64,000 nt of DNA. It comes from Platanthera guangdongensis (lineage: Eukaryota; Streptophyta; Magnoliopsida; Asparagales; Orchidaceae). Numbering within the stretch: the first letter of the stretch is position 1; the number at the start of each line of letters is the position of its first letter. Below are positions 32,538 through 43,680 of the stretch, piece after piece. Made by a program: the position numbers and the translations under genes. Under the pieces are notes generated by a model. The model worked only from the letters and a program-made list of their open reading frames with translations, was not told the origin of the DNA and ran no database searches. The DNA lies in assembly GCA_039583875.1 (NCBI GenBank), contig CM077166.1, forward strand, positions 77,168,564 to 77,232,563, given 5' to 3'.

Positions 32538-33480
32538 TGTGTCGACACCCAGAGGGAAAGTGTCGACACTTGAGAAAGCTTGTGTCGACACCCAGACAAG
32601 CAGTGTCGACACTTGGAGTAATTGTGTCGACACCTGGGATGAAGAGTCGACACCAGACAGGAAGTGTCGACACTTGGAGCTGTGTCGACACTCAGTGAAG
32701 AAGTATGCAGAAAAGCTGTGTCGACACTTAGCAGAAGTGTCGACACCTAGAAGAGCTGAGTCTACATCAGGAAGTGTCGACACTTGGAGTTGTGTCGACA
32801 CTCAGCAAAATTCTGCAGAGACTAAGGACAAGTGTCGACACTCAACACAATGTGTCGACACTCAAACAGCAGAGTCAACATATGAAGAATGTGTCGACAC
32901 TCAGCACAATGTGTCGACACACACTCAAAGGAGTCAACACTTGAAGTATGTGTCGACACTCAGCACAATGTGTCGACACACAACCAGAAGAGTCAACACT
33001 TGAAGAAAGTGTCGACACCCAGCACAATGTGTCGACACTTAGTTGAAGACTCTACACTTGAAGAAAGTGTCGACACAAGGAGCTGTGTCGACACTTAGCA
33101 AAAAACAGAAAAGTTTACAAAATATTCTAAGTACAAGTGTCGACACTAAGGGGATGTGTCGACACTCAGCTGAGGAAACAAAATTGAAGACTTGTGTCGA
33201 CACCAAGAAGTAGTGTCGACACTTGACAATTTCAACACATGAAGATGTGTCGACACAAAGGAGATGTGTCGACACTTAGAAGAATACAGTTAAAGAATGA
33301 AGAACAAGTACTTGTGTCGACACTCAATTTCAGTGTCGACACATGCAGAAGTATCTGTGTCGAGACATACAAGGAATTGTGTCGACACCTTGTAGACTTG
33401 TGTCGACACTTACACAACATGTGTCGACACTTGGTCTATAAGTGTCGACACTTAAGAACAGAAAGTCTCGACACTATCTG
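32538..33480 (+). repeat. Array of about 33 perfect GTGTCGACAC palindromes
   Basis: I count 33 perfect copies of this 10-bp palindrome plus several one-base variants (GAGTCGACAC, GTGTCGAGAC, GTCTCGACAC, GAGTCAACAC) over about 940 bp, roughly one per 28 bp. Sequence between copies is mostly unrelated, with spacing not strictly periodic. The same array is in the 3' LTR at 53443-54385. Confidence 0.95.
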
Positions 33481-33607
33481 ACAGTTAGAAAATTTCAAGA
33501 AGTGACTGGTTGATATGACAGCTGCCGATCCAGCCGGTCTACAGCAACTGTCAGAGAAATCAGAAGTCTGTTATGAACCGGACCAGCCGGTTACCATGAA
33601 GGAAGCC

Positions 33608-33616
33608 TATAAATAG
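33608..33616 (+). promoter_or_regulatory. SIRE LTR TATA box
   Basis: TATAAATAG lies about 130 bp after the last palindrome of the array, the expected U3/R promoter position. It is repeated in the 3' LTR near 54513. Confidence 0.85.
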
Positions 33617-34489
33617 GCACCCATAGTTTATAGAAACGATTGATTGTTGTTATTACAAGTAGTGAGAATAATTGAAGTGTTTGATCAGATTAAATCAAAA
33701 AGTGATACACAGAGGATCAACACAAGAAGATCTGGCAGTCCAACTGCAGATCTAAGAAGTTGGAGAGAGAGAGCTCCAATCAAGAAGTCAGTCTTTGGAA
33801 CTAAGGCTGAGAAGAAGGATTCAGAATCTTCTGGATCACAAGAAGCAGAGGTCAAGGATCAACTGCAGAGGATTCAGACTAATTCAGTTCTAACTCAAGA
33901 AGCTTTGAAGGAAGCTAAGTCAGTTTGGATCTAGCTGAGTTCTTCCAAGAACTCTTCAAGAAACTCTCAACTCCTCTCTTATTTTCTGAGTTGTAGAGTT
34001 AATTATTGTATTTCAATTTTAACTTGTAGGATCCATTGGATCTGAGAGAATTATAAGCCTATATTATAAAGGCCGAGGGTAGGGCTTGGTTGCCTGAGTG
34101 TAGGAGTTGAAGAACTCTGAGTGTAGGCCTTAATTGACTGAGTGTAGGCCTGGGTGGCTGAGTGTAGGCCTTTGTGGCTGAGTGTAAGGCTTTGGGCCTG
34201 AGGTGTAGGAACCTTGTTGGGTTCTGAGATAGTGGAGAAGGTTGGCCGAATCTAGTACACTGCTAGATAGGCGAAGGGGGAAAGTGGATGTACCCAAAGA
34301 TTGGGGAACCACTATAAATTTGTGTGTCTGCTGTGCTGTGCTGTGCTGTGGATTAACTGTTTATATTCTGTTGTTGCTGTTAACTGTAAAACTCTGTGAG
34401 ATAACTGTCTTACTGCCAAGTAAGTTTAAAAAAGGTTTAGGTCACCTATTCACCCCCCCTCTAGGTGTTTAGGTACCATATCTTTCAAG

Positions 34490-34501
34490 TGGTATCAAAG
34501 C
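34490..34501 (+). other. SIRE primer-binding site (initiator Met-tRNA)
   Basis: TGGTATCAAAGC begins 2 nt after the LTR end. It matches the initiator Met-tRNA site with one change (A for G). Confidence 0.92.
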
Positions 34502-34592
34502 GAGGTTCCTCAAAAAGGACTAACTGTCTGAGGAGATCCAGTTTGGCAGATTCAGTGTAAGTCAGAACACAGTTTCAAGAAAATCAAGAAAC

Positions 34593-36632
34593 ATGGGTTC
34601 TTCAGAGAATCACAAGGAATTGGGTTCAATGAAACTGCCCATATGCAGAAAAGAGATTTTTGGAATCTGGAAAGAGAGGGTAAGGCTGTTCATGGAAGCC
34701 TCTGACCCTAGAATCTACATCACAGTCAAAGAGGGGCCATATGTTCCCATGAAGATCTCAGTATTGGATGCAAATCAGAGGACTCCAAAGGATTTCTCTG
34801 AGATGACCAAGGATGAAATTGTCTTAGCCACTATGGACAAAAGGGCACAAAACATAATAGTAAGTGCCATTGATGATGCAACTTTTCAGAACCTAATTCA
34901 CTGTAAAACAGCAAAAGAAATGTGGGATACCCTCATTGTCTATATGGAAGGGTCTGAAGAAGTTAGGCAAGATAGAAAGTCCTTGCTTAATCAAGAGTAT
35001 GAGAGCTTTAGGCAAGGAAGAGGAGATAGCATCACTGAATGCTACAAGAAGTTCTATAGAATTGTTAATGAACTCATGTCCTATGGAAGAGAGTTCACTA
35101 ACTATGAATTGAATGATAAGTTCTTGAGGTCCCTAACCAAAGATTGGGACACTAAGATCTGTGCCATCAGAGAAATGGCAAAGTTGGGAGAAATTCCTCC
35201 TCCCACACTGTTTGGCAAGTTGCTGTCTTATGAGATGCAGCTGTCTGTGAGAAAAGAGGAGGAAAAATCAACAAGGACTGAGCACAGGGAAAGGACTGTT
35301 GCCTTCAAGTCAGAAGTACCTAGAAAGGGCAGGACTAAGTCATCAACTCCTCCTCCAGAGGTAGTTGAATCAGAATCTGATGAGTCTGTTAGCACAAAGT
35401 CTACAAACAGTAAAAGTGATGAAGACTTTGCTGCATTCACCAGACATTTTCAGAAATTCCTGAAGAAGAAACAGTGGAGGTCCAGACCTTCATTTTCCAA
35501 AGGGAAAGAAGTTCAGTATCAGGAGAAGAAGCCTTCAAAGAAGGACAAGAAAAATACAAAGACTAGCAAGGCAACTGGGTCTAGGATAGTGTGTTACTGC
35601 TGCAATAGACAGGGTCATGTTATTGCAGATTGTCCTGAGAGAAGAAAAGAATCCAGTGACAAAAAGAAGACTCACTTCAAAGGAAAGAAGGAGAAGTCCT
35701 TTGTTGCAAAGAATGAGAAGACTCTTTCAGACATTTCTTCTTCAGACACTGAGACAGATGCTGAAGCCTACATAGGGCTATTTGCTGAAGAAGAAGAGGA
35801 GTTTATGCAGATCATGGAATCAATCTATGAACAAGAAGAGTGTCAGTGCCAAGGACTGATGACATTGACTGAAAGTACCAAAATCCTGGAGCAGCCAGGA
35901 CCTAGTCAGGTACAAAGTCCAACTCAAAGTTCAGATTTCAGTTCTAGTTCAGAGTCAGATTCATCTTCATCAAGTGATGGAAGTGTTTCTGAATCTGAGG
36001 GAGATATTCATCAGCTCTTAGATGAATATAAAGTACTGTTGCAAGCCTATAAGAAAAGCAAGTCCCTTGCCAAAAGTTAGGCAAAGGAAATTGCTGATCT
36101 AAAGGCAGCTGCAACAGACTTTGAGAAGGAATTTGATCAAAAGCTCAATGAGGTAGCCAGGCTGAAACACATTACTGTGATTCAGATGGGAACTATCACT
36201 TATAAAAATGATCAAATTAAGTTACTGGAGATCAATCTCCAGAAGGAAAGAGAGCTAGTTGCTAGGTTTTCAAAACCTAAATCAGTGCTACCCTTGATTG
36301 ATGAATTTGTTCATCATAAAGGAAAGGCTGGATTGGGTTTTATTAAACCAGCTAGGACTGTTAAGGATCAGTCCAAGTCCAAGGGCAAAGCCCCAACATT
36401 CAATAAGCCTGCTGTAGTCAAGACAGCCAAGTCTGTACCTAAGCAAAGGTACAACAAGTTTGAATGCTGGTGTTGTGGCAAGGTTGGCCACTTTGCCTTG
36501 GATTGTTGGCACAATGCCAGTGCCAAGTTGAGTAGCAAGTTACCTGGTGGAAAGTCAGCAGGTAGCTATGTCAAGTTGCAAACTAACAATCACCAAGGAC
36601 CCAAGTTTACTTTGGGTTCTAAAGTTCATTAA
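34593..36632 (+). CDS. SIRE gag, with an internal TAG
   Basis: The ATG at 34593 opens a 495-codon frame with a Copia gag region (IFGIWKERVRLFM, KTAKEMWDTLIVYMEG, LTKDWDTKICAIREM, LLSYEMQLSV) and a zinc knuckle CYCCNRQGHVIADC at about residues 333-346. An acidic, Ser-rich region follows. A TAG at 36078 stops the frame, but the same frame continues with gag-like sequence (DLKAAATDFEKEFDQKLNEV coiled coil; second knuckle CWCCGKVGHFALDC) to TAA at 36630. The protein coats element RNA in virus-like particles. The TAG may be a single inactivating change in this young copy or a suppressible stop; the sequence cannot decide. Pol follows in the same frame 6 nt later. Confidence 0.92.
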
Positions 36633-36638
36633 TTTATT

Positions 36639-39600
36639 TTGCAGGTGAATTCAAGTGGCCATACCCCAACATGGTACTTGGATAGTGGATGTTCCAGACA
36701 TATGACTGGAACAAGGGGACTACTGAAGGACTACATTCCAATCAAAAATGGTCCTAAAGTGACCTTTGGTGGTTCTGAAAAAGGAATCATCAAAGGGTTT
36801 GGTAACATCTCTTCAAACCTTGTTACCATTACTCAAGTGGCTTATGTTAAAGGATTGAAACACAACCTCATTAGTATAAGTCAGTTAAGTGATGTAGGGT
36901 ATGACATCTCATTTGTTAAAAATGGTTGTCATATCAAGAGGTCAAGTGATCAAGAGATCATTTTGACAGGATATAGAAAGAGGAATGTCTACTGCTTAGA
37001 CATTATGATTGAGAACAATGGTTCTCCTGTTTGTCTTGTAGCTGATGAGACAGTCTCTCATTGTGTCAAGTGGCACAAGAGGCTAGCTCATCTTAACTAT
37101 AAGACTATTAGCAAACTCTTTAGCAAAGAGTTAGTGAGGAATGGTCCTCAAGTTAAGTGTGTCAAAGATGGCATTTGCTCAGCTTGTCAAAAGGGCAAGC
37201 AGACTAAATCCACCTTTAGAAGCTTAGACAACAAAGATGCTGTGAGGTGTTTATACCTCTTGCATATGGATCTATTTGGTCCAATGCCAGTTCACAGCTT
37301 AGGTAGGAAGGTCTATACCTTTGTAGTTGTTGATGACTACTCAAGGTTTTCCTGGGTGTTCTTCTTAAAGCAGAAATCTGAAACACCTAGTGTCTTCCAT
37401 AGCTTTGTTAAGCAAATTCAGAATGAATTGAACTGTACAGTGGTCAAAATTAGAAGTGACCATGGTACTGAGTTTCAGTCTGAAAGCATGACAAAGCTGT
37501 GTGAAGACTATGGGATATTTCAAGAATTCTCTTCACCTAGAACACCTCAGCAAAATGGCATTGCTGAAAGGAAAAATAGGACCTTGATAGAGGCTGGTAG
37601 AACCCTATTAAGTGATTCATCTCTGCCAGAGTATTTCTGGGCTGAAGCAGTTAACACTGCATGCCATGTGATAAATAGGGCTACCATCACTAAAAGGTTA
37701 AACAAGACCCCCTATGAAGTTGTGAAAGGCAGGAAACCAAATCTATCCTATTTCAGGATTTTTGGTTGCAAATGCTTCATACTTAATAATGGAAAGTCTT
37801 ACCTAACTAAGTTTGCTGCCAAGTCCCAAGAGGGAGTGTTTGTTGGGTACAGCAATAATAGTAAGGCTTATAGAGTCTACAACTTGACTACACAAGTTGT
37901 AGAGGAGTCTGTGCATGTAGTTTTTGATGAGACACAACTAATTAACAATGAGTTGTCTAGCAAAGTATGCAGCCCCACAGGTCTTACTAAGAAGATGGAC
38001 AAGCTAACCATAGAAGATGTACCTGCTGCAAGACAGCAAGTAGAAGGAGATGGCTTATGTCCAGGGGGAGAACTACATGTACAAGGAGCTGAAGAAGTAC
38101 AAGGAACTCAGTTTGATGAAGATGCTGAAGAAGTTCAACCAGAAGTAAGGATGCCTCCAGCCAACAGGCATCTAAGAGATCATCCAGTAGAGCTGATTAT
38201 TGGAGATCCTAGACAAGGTGTTCAGACAAGGAGCAGAAATCAGAATGCTGTAGTATATTCAAGTTTTCTGTCTCAAATAGAACCAAAGAAATTTGAAGAA
38301 GCTATACAAGATCCACAGTGGACTGAAGCAATGCAGGAAGAGCTTAATCAGTTCATAAGGTGCAAGGTTTGGGACCTGGTTCCTAAACCTAAAGATCACA
38401 ATGTGATAGGAACAAAGTGGATCTACAGGAATGAGTTAGATGAACAAGGAGTCATCATTAAGAATAAAGCTAGATTGGTTGCAAAAGGATATAGGCAAGA
38501 AGAAGGTATTGATTTTGATCAAACCTTTGCTCCAGTAGCCAGACTGGAAGCCATAAGGATGTTCTTGGCCTATGCAACTTATCAAGGATTCAAGGTATAC
38601 CAAATGGATGTCAAGTCAGCATTCCTAAATGGTAATTTGAAAGAAGAAGTCTATGTGGAGCAGCCTGCAGGTTTTGTTGATCCAACTTTACCTCATTATG
38701 TCTATAGACTTAGGAAAGCATTATATGGGTTAAAGCAAGCCCCTAGGGCTTGGTATGAAACCCTATCTAGTTTCCTCATTGAGAACAAGTTCTCAAGGGG
38801 GAAAATAGATAAGACTCTATTCCTTAGGGAATCTAGAGGCAAAGTCATACTTGTCCAAATATATGTAGATGACATTATATTTGGGTCTACTGAAAGTAGC
38901 CTTTGCAAAAAGTTTGCCAAGCTTATGCAAAGTCAATTTGAGATGAGTAGTATGGGAGAGCTGAAGTTTTTCTTGGGTCTCCAAGTTAAACAGACTGAAA
39001 ATGGTTTATCCATATGTCAGTCCAAGTTCACCCTAGAACTCATAAGGAAATATGGTATGGATTCCTCCAGTACCATGAAGACTCCAATGGGGTCAAGTAT
39101 GTCTCTAAGCAAGGATGATGCAGGGAAACCTGTAGATGAAACCTTGTATAGAGGGATAGTTGGCTCCCTACTGTACTTGACTGCAAGTAGGCCTGACATT
39201 ATGTATGCTACATGTGTTTGTGCCAGGTATCAAGCCTGCCCTAAAGAGTCTCACTTGACTGCAGTCAAGAGAATTTTGAGATATCTAAAGGGCACTCCCT
39301 ATCTAGGCCTCTGGTACCCTAGGAATGGAGATTTTGATCTAACAGGCTATTCAGATGCAGACTTTGCAGGATGCAAAGAAGATAGAAAGAGCACTACTGG
39401 ATCCTGTCAATTCCTAGGTGGAAGACTCATTTCATGGAGTAGTAAGAAGCAAACCAGTGTGGCTATTTCCACAGCTGAGTCAGAATATGTAGTTGCAGGA
39501 AGTTGCTGTGCTCAACTTCTGTGGATTCAACATCAGCTAGAAGACTATGGATTTCAGGTAAGTAGAACTCCACTTTACTGTGATTCTACAAGTGCTATTT

Positions 39601-39806
39601 CAATAGCTAACAACCCTGTATCTCATAGTAGAACTAAACATATTGAGATTAAATATCACTTTCTTAGTGAGCATGTAGAAAGAAATGATATTGCACTTGA
39701 ATATGTTAAAACTGATAATCAGATAGCTGATATGTTTACTAAGCCCTTAGAAGAAGCTAAGTTCAATAGGTTCAAAATTGAACTAGGTATGATAAACTTA
39801 GACTAA
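36639..39806 (+). CDS. SIRE pol: protease, integrase, reverse transcriptase, RNase H
   Basis: An uninterrupted 1055-codon frame in the gag frame, with no ATG near its start, so it is presumably made as a gag-pol fusion. Order and motifs: protease [13 protein letters not shown] (residues ~12-24); integrase zinc region WHKRLAHL...CSACQKGK; integrase core with Asp in LHMDLFGP (~210), Asp in RSDHGTEF (~273) and Glu in IAERKNR (~309); RT from about 545 ([34 protein letters not shown]) with YVDD at ~741; RNase H with [15 protein letters not shown] and YCDSTSAI. All key residues are present, length is normal for the family, and the frame is intact. This is the one possibly functional pol in the window. 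Confidence 0.95.
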   Translation: MQVNSSGHTPTWYLDSGCSRHMTGTRGLLKDYIPIKNGPKVTFGGSEKGIIKGFGNISSNLVTITQVAYVKGLKHNLISISQLSDVGYDISFVKNGCHIKRSSDQEIILTGYRKRNVYCLDIMIENNGSPVCLVADETVSHCVKWHKRLAHLNYKTISKLFSKELVRNGPQVKCVKDGICSACQKGKQTKSTFRSLDNKDAVRCLYLLHMDLFGPMPVHSLGRKVYTFVVVDDYSRFSWVFFLKQKSETPSVFHSFVKQIQNELNCTVVKIRSDHGTEFQSESMTKLCEDYGIFQEFSSPRTPQQNGIAERKNRTLIEAGRTLLSDSSLPEYFWAEAVNTACHVINRATITKRLNKTPYEVVKGRKPNLSYFRIFGCKCFILNNGKSYLTKFAAKSQEGVFVGYSNNSKAYRVYNLTTQVVEESVHVVFDETQLINNELSSKVCSPTGLTKKMDKLTIEDVPAARQQVEGDGLCPGGELHVQGAEEVQGTQFDEDAEEVQPEVRMPPANRHLRDHPVELIIGDPRQGVQTRSRNQNAVVYSSFLSQIEPKKFEEAIQDPQWTEAMQEELNQFIRCKVWDLVPKPKDHNVIGTKWIYRNELDEQGVIIKNKARLVAKGYRQEEGIDFDQTFAPVARLEAIRMFLAYATYQGFKVYQMDVKSAFLNGNLKEEVYVEQPAGFVDPTLPHYVYRLRKALYGLKQAPRAWYETLSSFLIENKFSRGKIDKTLFLRESRGKVILVQIYVDDIIFGSTESSLCKKFAKLMQSQFEMSSMGELKFFLGLQVKQTENGLSICQSKFTLELIRKYGMDSSSTMKTPMGSSMSLSKDDAGKPVDETLYRGIVGSLLYLTASRPDIMYATCVCARYQACPKESHLTAVKRILRYLKGTPYLGLWYPRNGDFDLTGYSDADFAGCKEDRKSTTGSCQFLGGRLISWSSKKQTSVAISTAESEYVVAGSCCAQLLWIQHQLEDYGFQVSRTPLYCDSTSAISIANNPVSHSRTKHIEIKYHFLSEHVERNDIALEYVKTDNQIADMFTKPLEEAKFNRFKIELGMINLD

Positions 39807-39838
39807 GTTTACAGAACTAAAAATTGGCTAAGTAAAAA

Positions 39839-40285
39839 GGTGTCGACACATAGACAAGTCTATGTCGACACAGAATAAAAGTGTCGACACTTCAGGAAAA
39901 AGGTGTCGACACATCTAGGAATGTAGTGTCGACACTTCAGAATGTTAGTGTCGACACATGACAAGTAGGTGTCGACACATCTCAAGTGGTGTCGACACTT
40001 AGTATTTACTCAGAATTTTTCTAAGTAAAGTCTCGACGATGTGTCGAGTTATGTTGTGTCGACACATAACCAAGTGTCGACACATAATGTCTGTTGACTA
40101 AACTTGTGTCGACACATGAGTGTCGAGACATTATAAGTCAGTGTCGACACTTATTGCCAGTGTCGACACATCTTTAGTAATCCATCCCGCCTGTTCGTCT
40201 TCAAACCAGAAAGGTATAAATAGGATTCTGTCTTTGTTTGTCGACACGCTTTCAGAGTTTCGAGACCAAACTACTGTGTCGACAT
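39839..40285 (+). promoter_or_regulatory. Second GTGTCGACAC array in the pol-env spacer
   Basis: About 12 perfect GTGTCGACAC copies and several variants (ATGTCGACAC, TTGTCGACAC, GTGTCGAGTT) fill the spacer between the pol stop and the env-position ORF. The sequence between copies does not otherwise resemble the LTR array. A TATA box sits near the end of the array. Confidence 0.9.
40215..40223 (+). promoter_or_regulatory. Internal TATA box ahead of the env-position ORF
   Basis: TATAAATAG lies 97 bp before the first base of the ATG at 40320, downstream of the palindrome array. It repeats the layout of the LTR promoter. Function as a promoter is inferred. Confidence 0.65.
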
Positions 40286-40319
40286 TTCTCTCTTCTAAAG
40301 ACTAATTCTACAAACCCTA

Positions 40320-41843
40320 ATGGCACCCAAGCTCGAGGAGAATGTCAATGAAGGCTATGAGCTGGTTCGTGGCGCATTCGACGATGGCGATCAAGAAATC
40401 AAATCGGTGATAACCCTAGTCACCGATTCTAGATTGGAGTACCTGGTTTCAGAATCATCCAAAATATGGAAGAAGGAAGTTCTCGAATTCCTTACTGGAG
40501 CTTCTGTAGACGACTCAGGTTACAGAATCAAATCAAGAGTGCATGGCACCAAGGTCAAGATTTCACCCAAATCGCTGAGAAAGGTACTTCAGCTACCTAA
40601 ATTTCAAGAAGAAGAGGAAGTGACTACATCTAAGACCAAAGAAGCACTTACCTGGTGTGGTCTAGATCCTAAGCTGAAGATTGGATCTGTTTTCAACAGG
40701 AGAGGAATGAATACCCAAGGAAAATTCCTGTCAGAAATTGTGGGTAAAGTTATACTCAGCAAGACTGGAGGGCATGACAGGGTGTCAGCCTCCATGTTCA
40801 GTGTTATGACCAGAATTATCTTCAACCTCAAAATAGACTGGTCAATGGTTATCTTTGAGAAAATAAAGGAAAGTCTAAAGAAGCCCAATCTGGGCAGGAT
40901 ACTTAGTCTCTACCTGACTGGTACAATACCAGAGGTAATGAGCACTGCTGCAGGTAGCAAAATCAACCACATGAGAAGGATGGACATGAGGATCTTCTCA
41001 AGGTGGGAAAGGGTGCTGTCAAAGGAACTGTCCACTCCTGAGAAGCAAGTTTCTAAGAAAGATTCACCTCCTAAGAAGAAGAGGAAGATAGCTCCTGTGA
41101 CACAGGAGTCCTCCAGCAGTTCAGGTAGTGAAGAACAGGTTGTTTTCACTCCTGATAGTCCAATAGATGTGGCTGCAGAGAAGTCTCCTGCTCCTCAAGA
41201 GCCAGCTGAAATCCAGGGGGAGCTGCCTACAGCTAGCCCCATGCATAAGGATCCAAGCCAGGGGGAGCCTCCAGCTGTAGAACAACCCTCTACACTGGAG
41301 AGTGAGCAAGCTACACTCATTATCCAAGAGGTACTTTCTGACCTCAATACTTTAGATTTTTCTATAATAGATTCTGATTTGTCTGATGTCCATCAGCAAA
41401 CTCAGCAAGCAAATCAAGAACCAGATGTTGTTCTCCAAGACACATCTGTTGTGCAAAAAGTTCCTGATAAAGTAGTTGATGAACACAGTACATCTCCTGC
41501 ACAGTCACCTCCTGAATACACCATGGAAGATCTATTTCTAAATCTAGAACAGGAGGACTTTGATATGGATAAAGTTGCTGCTGCTGAAGAGAAAGGTGCT
41601 GCTGCTGAGGGGGAGACACTGCAAGTTCAGGAAGAGCCTATAAGGCAGGAAAGTGAGAAAGCACTTGATGTGCAAGCTGAAAAACCATCAAGCCCTAAGG
41701 ATAGGGTGAATATAGCCAGTACTTCAGAGTCTGAAGAAGATGAGGCTAAACAAGCTAAGAAGAAGCAATTCTTTGTATTCAAAAGAAGGAGTCAGAGCTA
41801 CAAGAAGGCTCTACAAACTGTTGCTCAACACTCCCTAGTCCAA
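40320..41843 (+). CDS. SIRE env-position ORF, N-terminal half (interrupted by insertion)
   Basis: The ATG at 40320 opens a 508-codon frame that ends only because the nested LTR supplies TGA. The first ~230 residues (YRIKSRVHGTKVKISPKSLR, LQLPKF, SEIVGKVILSKTGG, RIIFNLKIDWSMVIFEKI) resemble the family filed as Transposase_32/'putative plant transposon protein', often found in this position. A basic run SPPKKKRKIAPV at ~248-259 is a classic-type nuclear localisation signal. The remainder is acidic and Gln/Glu-rich. I see no signal peptide or membrane span, so 'envelope-like' describes position only. Codon phase at the target site matches 51680 onward, so the pre-insertion ORF was about 947 codons. 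Confidence 0.85.
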
Positions 41844-42017
41844 TGATGAATTGTAAATATACCTAATTTTATGTACATTACTTAAGTCGTTTTATTTAAT
41901 TTTTGTCATTTCTACTTGTTTTTATTCAATAAAATGCTCCTATTTTTGTAAATATTATACTAACTTGCTTTATTTTATTTGTCAGGAAAAAAAGCCAAAA
42001 ATCTGCAAAAATGACAT

Positions 42018-42562
42018 GTCACGCCCGTGACATATTGGTCACGCCCGTGACCAGGGCGTGACAGCTCAAAAACCCGAAAAGAGGCCAATTTTGAAGAGGA
42101 AAGCCTGACACGCCCGTGTTCCATAATCCGACACGCCCGTGTCAATCCGACACGGGGCGTGACCAAGCCGTGTCCATCCCGCTCGACGATTTCAGCTCAA
42201 CGTTCGTCGAACCCAAGAGGGCCACGCCCGTGTCTGATGTGCGACACGCCCGTGGCAGCCCGACACGCCCCGTGCCAGCCAGGTCAATGTTTCGCGCTCA
42301 ACGTTCGTCGAACCCAAGAGGAACACGCCCGTGTCCGATGTGCGCCACGCCCGTGTCCGTCCGACAAACTGCCGCCGGCGAATCCCGAAGTCAACATCGC
42401 CTTAAAGCGCCGAATGACACGCCCACCGTCACGCCCGTGACCTGGGGCGTGACCGCCGCGTTTTCGGCCGGAAAGTCAAATCGCCGTCAAATCCGTCAGA
42501 TCGCCGAATCCCGCGGTAAAATAGTGCTGACACGCCCCCCGACACGCCCGTGTCGGAGGGCG
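42018..42562 (+). repeat. Array of CACGCCCGTG dyads
   Basis: I count about ten perfect CACGCCCGTG cores and several variants. Flanks often extend the inverted repeat in matched pairs: GTCACG with CGTGAC, and GACACG with CGTGTC. Two copies of GCTCAACGTTCGTCGAACC are interspersed at about 42190 and 42299. The array repeats at 48682-49229 in the 3' LTR. Confidence 0.93.
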
Positions 42563-42582
42563 TGTACTTGGAAATTTTTGCC

Positions 42583-42590
42583 TATAAAAA
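42583..42590 (+). promoter_or_regulatory. Athila derivative LTR TATA box
   Basis: TATAAAAA begins about 20 bp after the last dyad of the array, the expected promoter position. Confidence 0.75.
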
Positions 42591-43480
42591 GGCAGCTGCT
42601 GTATGAGTTCAGGGTTCCAAAAATCCGAACCATTTTGATGTATAAGGGCTGCCGTTAGAGCTGCTTTAGTGCTATGTAAGGATTCTCTTTCCCTTTTTTT
42701 TGAATTTAGTTTGTTTAAGCTCCTGTAATCAACTTCTTTTATTAATAAAATAGATATTTTTCTCATCCTCATATGCTCTGAATTTTCTCTAAAAGCCTCC
42801 TTTACTTCAATCTTATACATTTTCATGTTTTAAAACGCAAATGTTCTCGTTTTCTTTCCAAATATAACAAAACTTATAGCCGTTATTATGGCCGTTTTCA
42901 TTCTCAAAACTCTTTAAATTTGGTTAGACTTAGGATTTTCATACTTCAAAATGCGCTTTTATGAACTTGTAAAACATTAAAAAAGGGTAGTTTTCATTCC
43001 TCTTAACTTAGCTTTTACTTTGTCTTAACTATAAAACTACTGCTTCTTTTTAGCTTACTCCCTCTTTTTAAACCATTTTACAAGGCTATAGTAATGTATA
43101 AATTGTTATTTTTATTTTTCATCAACTTTCATTTTAAGTAGTTACAAAAAAATATTTTCGCTCGAACAATTTTTATTTTCACTTTTTTTAGCATTTCTAT
43201 CAAAATCTAACGGTAAAAATGTAACCGTTTTAATTTTTCGGGCACTTGCCTTCTCACTTTAATTTGAAAACTTTTTGCTCAAACAATTCTTATTTTGCCT
43301 TTTTATGCATTTCTACTGCATTCCAGCGGTAGAAATGCAGTCATTTTAATTTTTCGATAACTTTGATTTTTGCAATTATTTTAGCACGAGTGTGTGCGTG
43401 TATGAGATATTTTTCAGCTCCTAAGTTAAATTATGCAAGTGTGTGTGTGTGTGTTTATTTATGTCGAGTGCGTGAGTAGT

Positions 43481-43680
43481 TCTATTCAAGTAGAGTGCGT
43501 GTGTTGTTTTTATTTTTCCGCCTACTCATTTGAGTTAATTGGCTGGATTCTATTCAAGTAGAGTGCGTGTGTTGTTTTTATTTTTCCGCCTACTCATTTG
43601 AGTTAATTGGCTGGATTCTATTCAAGTAGAGTGCGTGTGTTGTTTTTATTTTTCCGCCTACTCATTTGAGTTAAATGGCC
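43481..43680 (+). repeat. 68-bp tandem repeat, about 2.9 copies
   Basis: TCTATTCAAGTAGAGTGCG starts at 43481, 43549 and 43617, exactly 68 bp apart, with almost no sequence change between units. It is also present in the 3' LTR from 50148. Confidence 0.95.

Larger units (their letters stand above)
32394..34487 (+). repeat. SIRE 5' LTR
   Basis: 2094 bp. Its upstream half (32538-33480) is an array of GTGTCGACAC. The TATA box is at 33608, followed by a transcribed part with CTGAGTGTAGG repeats (34093-34215) and a CTGTG repeat near 34331. Reading frames across the array (Val-Asp-Thr or Cys-Arg-His repeats) are by-products of the palindrome. Confidence 0.97.

Noticed and set aside
32529..33480. 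Several overlapping ORFs rich in Val-Asp-Thr or Cys-Arg-His (both strands, also at 53434-54386)
   Set aside because: A 10-bp palindrome array has few stops in any frame; the peptides are direct readings of GTGTCGACAC in different frames.
33644..33934. 96-codon frame in the transcribed part of the SIRE LTR, present in both LTRs
   Set aside because: It starts at TTG, has no ATG start near its 5' end and no recognisable domain; identity between LTRs reflects their age only.
40320..41843. Calling this ORF a true viral envelope gene
   Set aside because: No signal peptide, cleavage site or membrane segment is visible; only its position supports the name.
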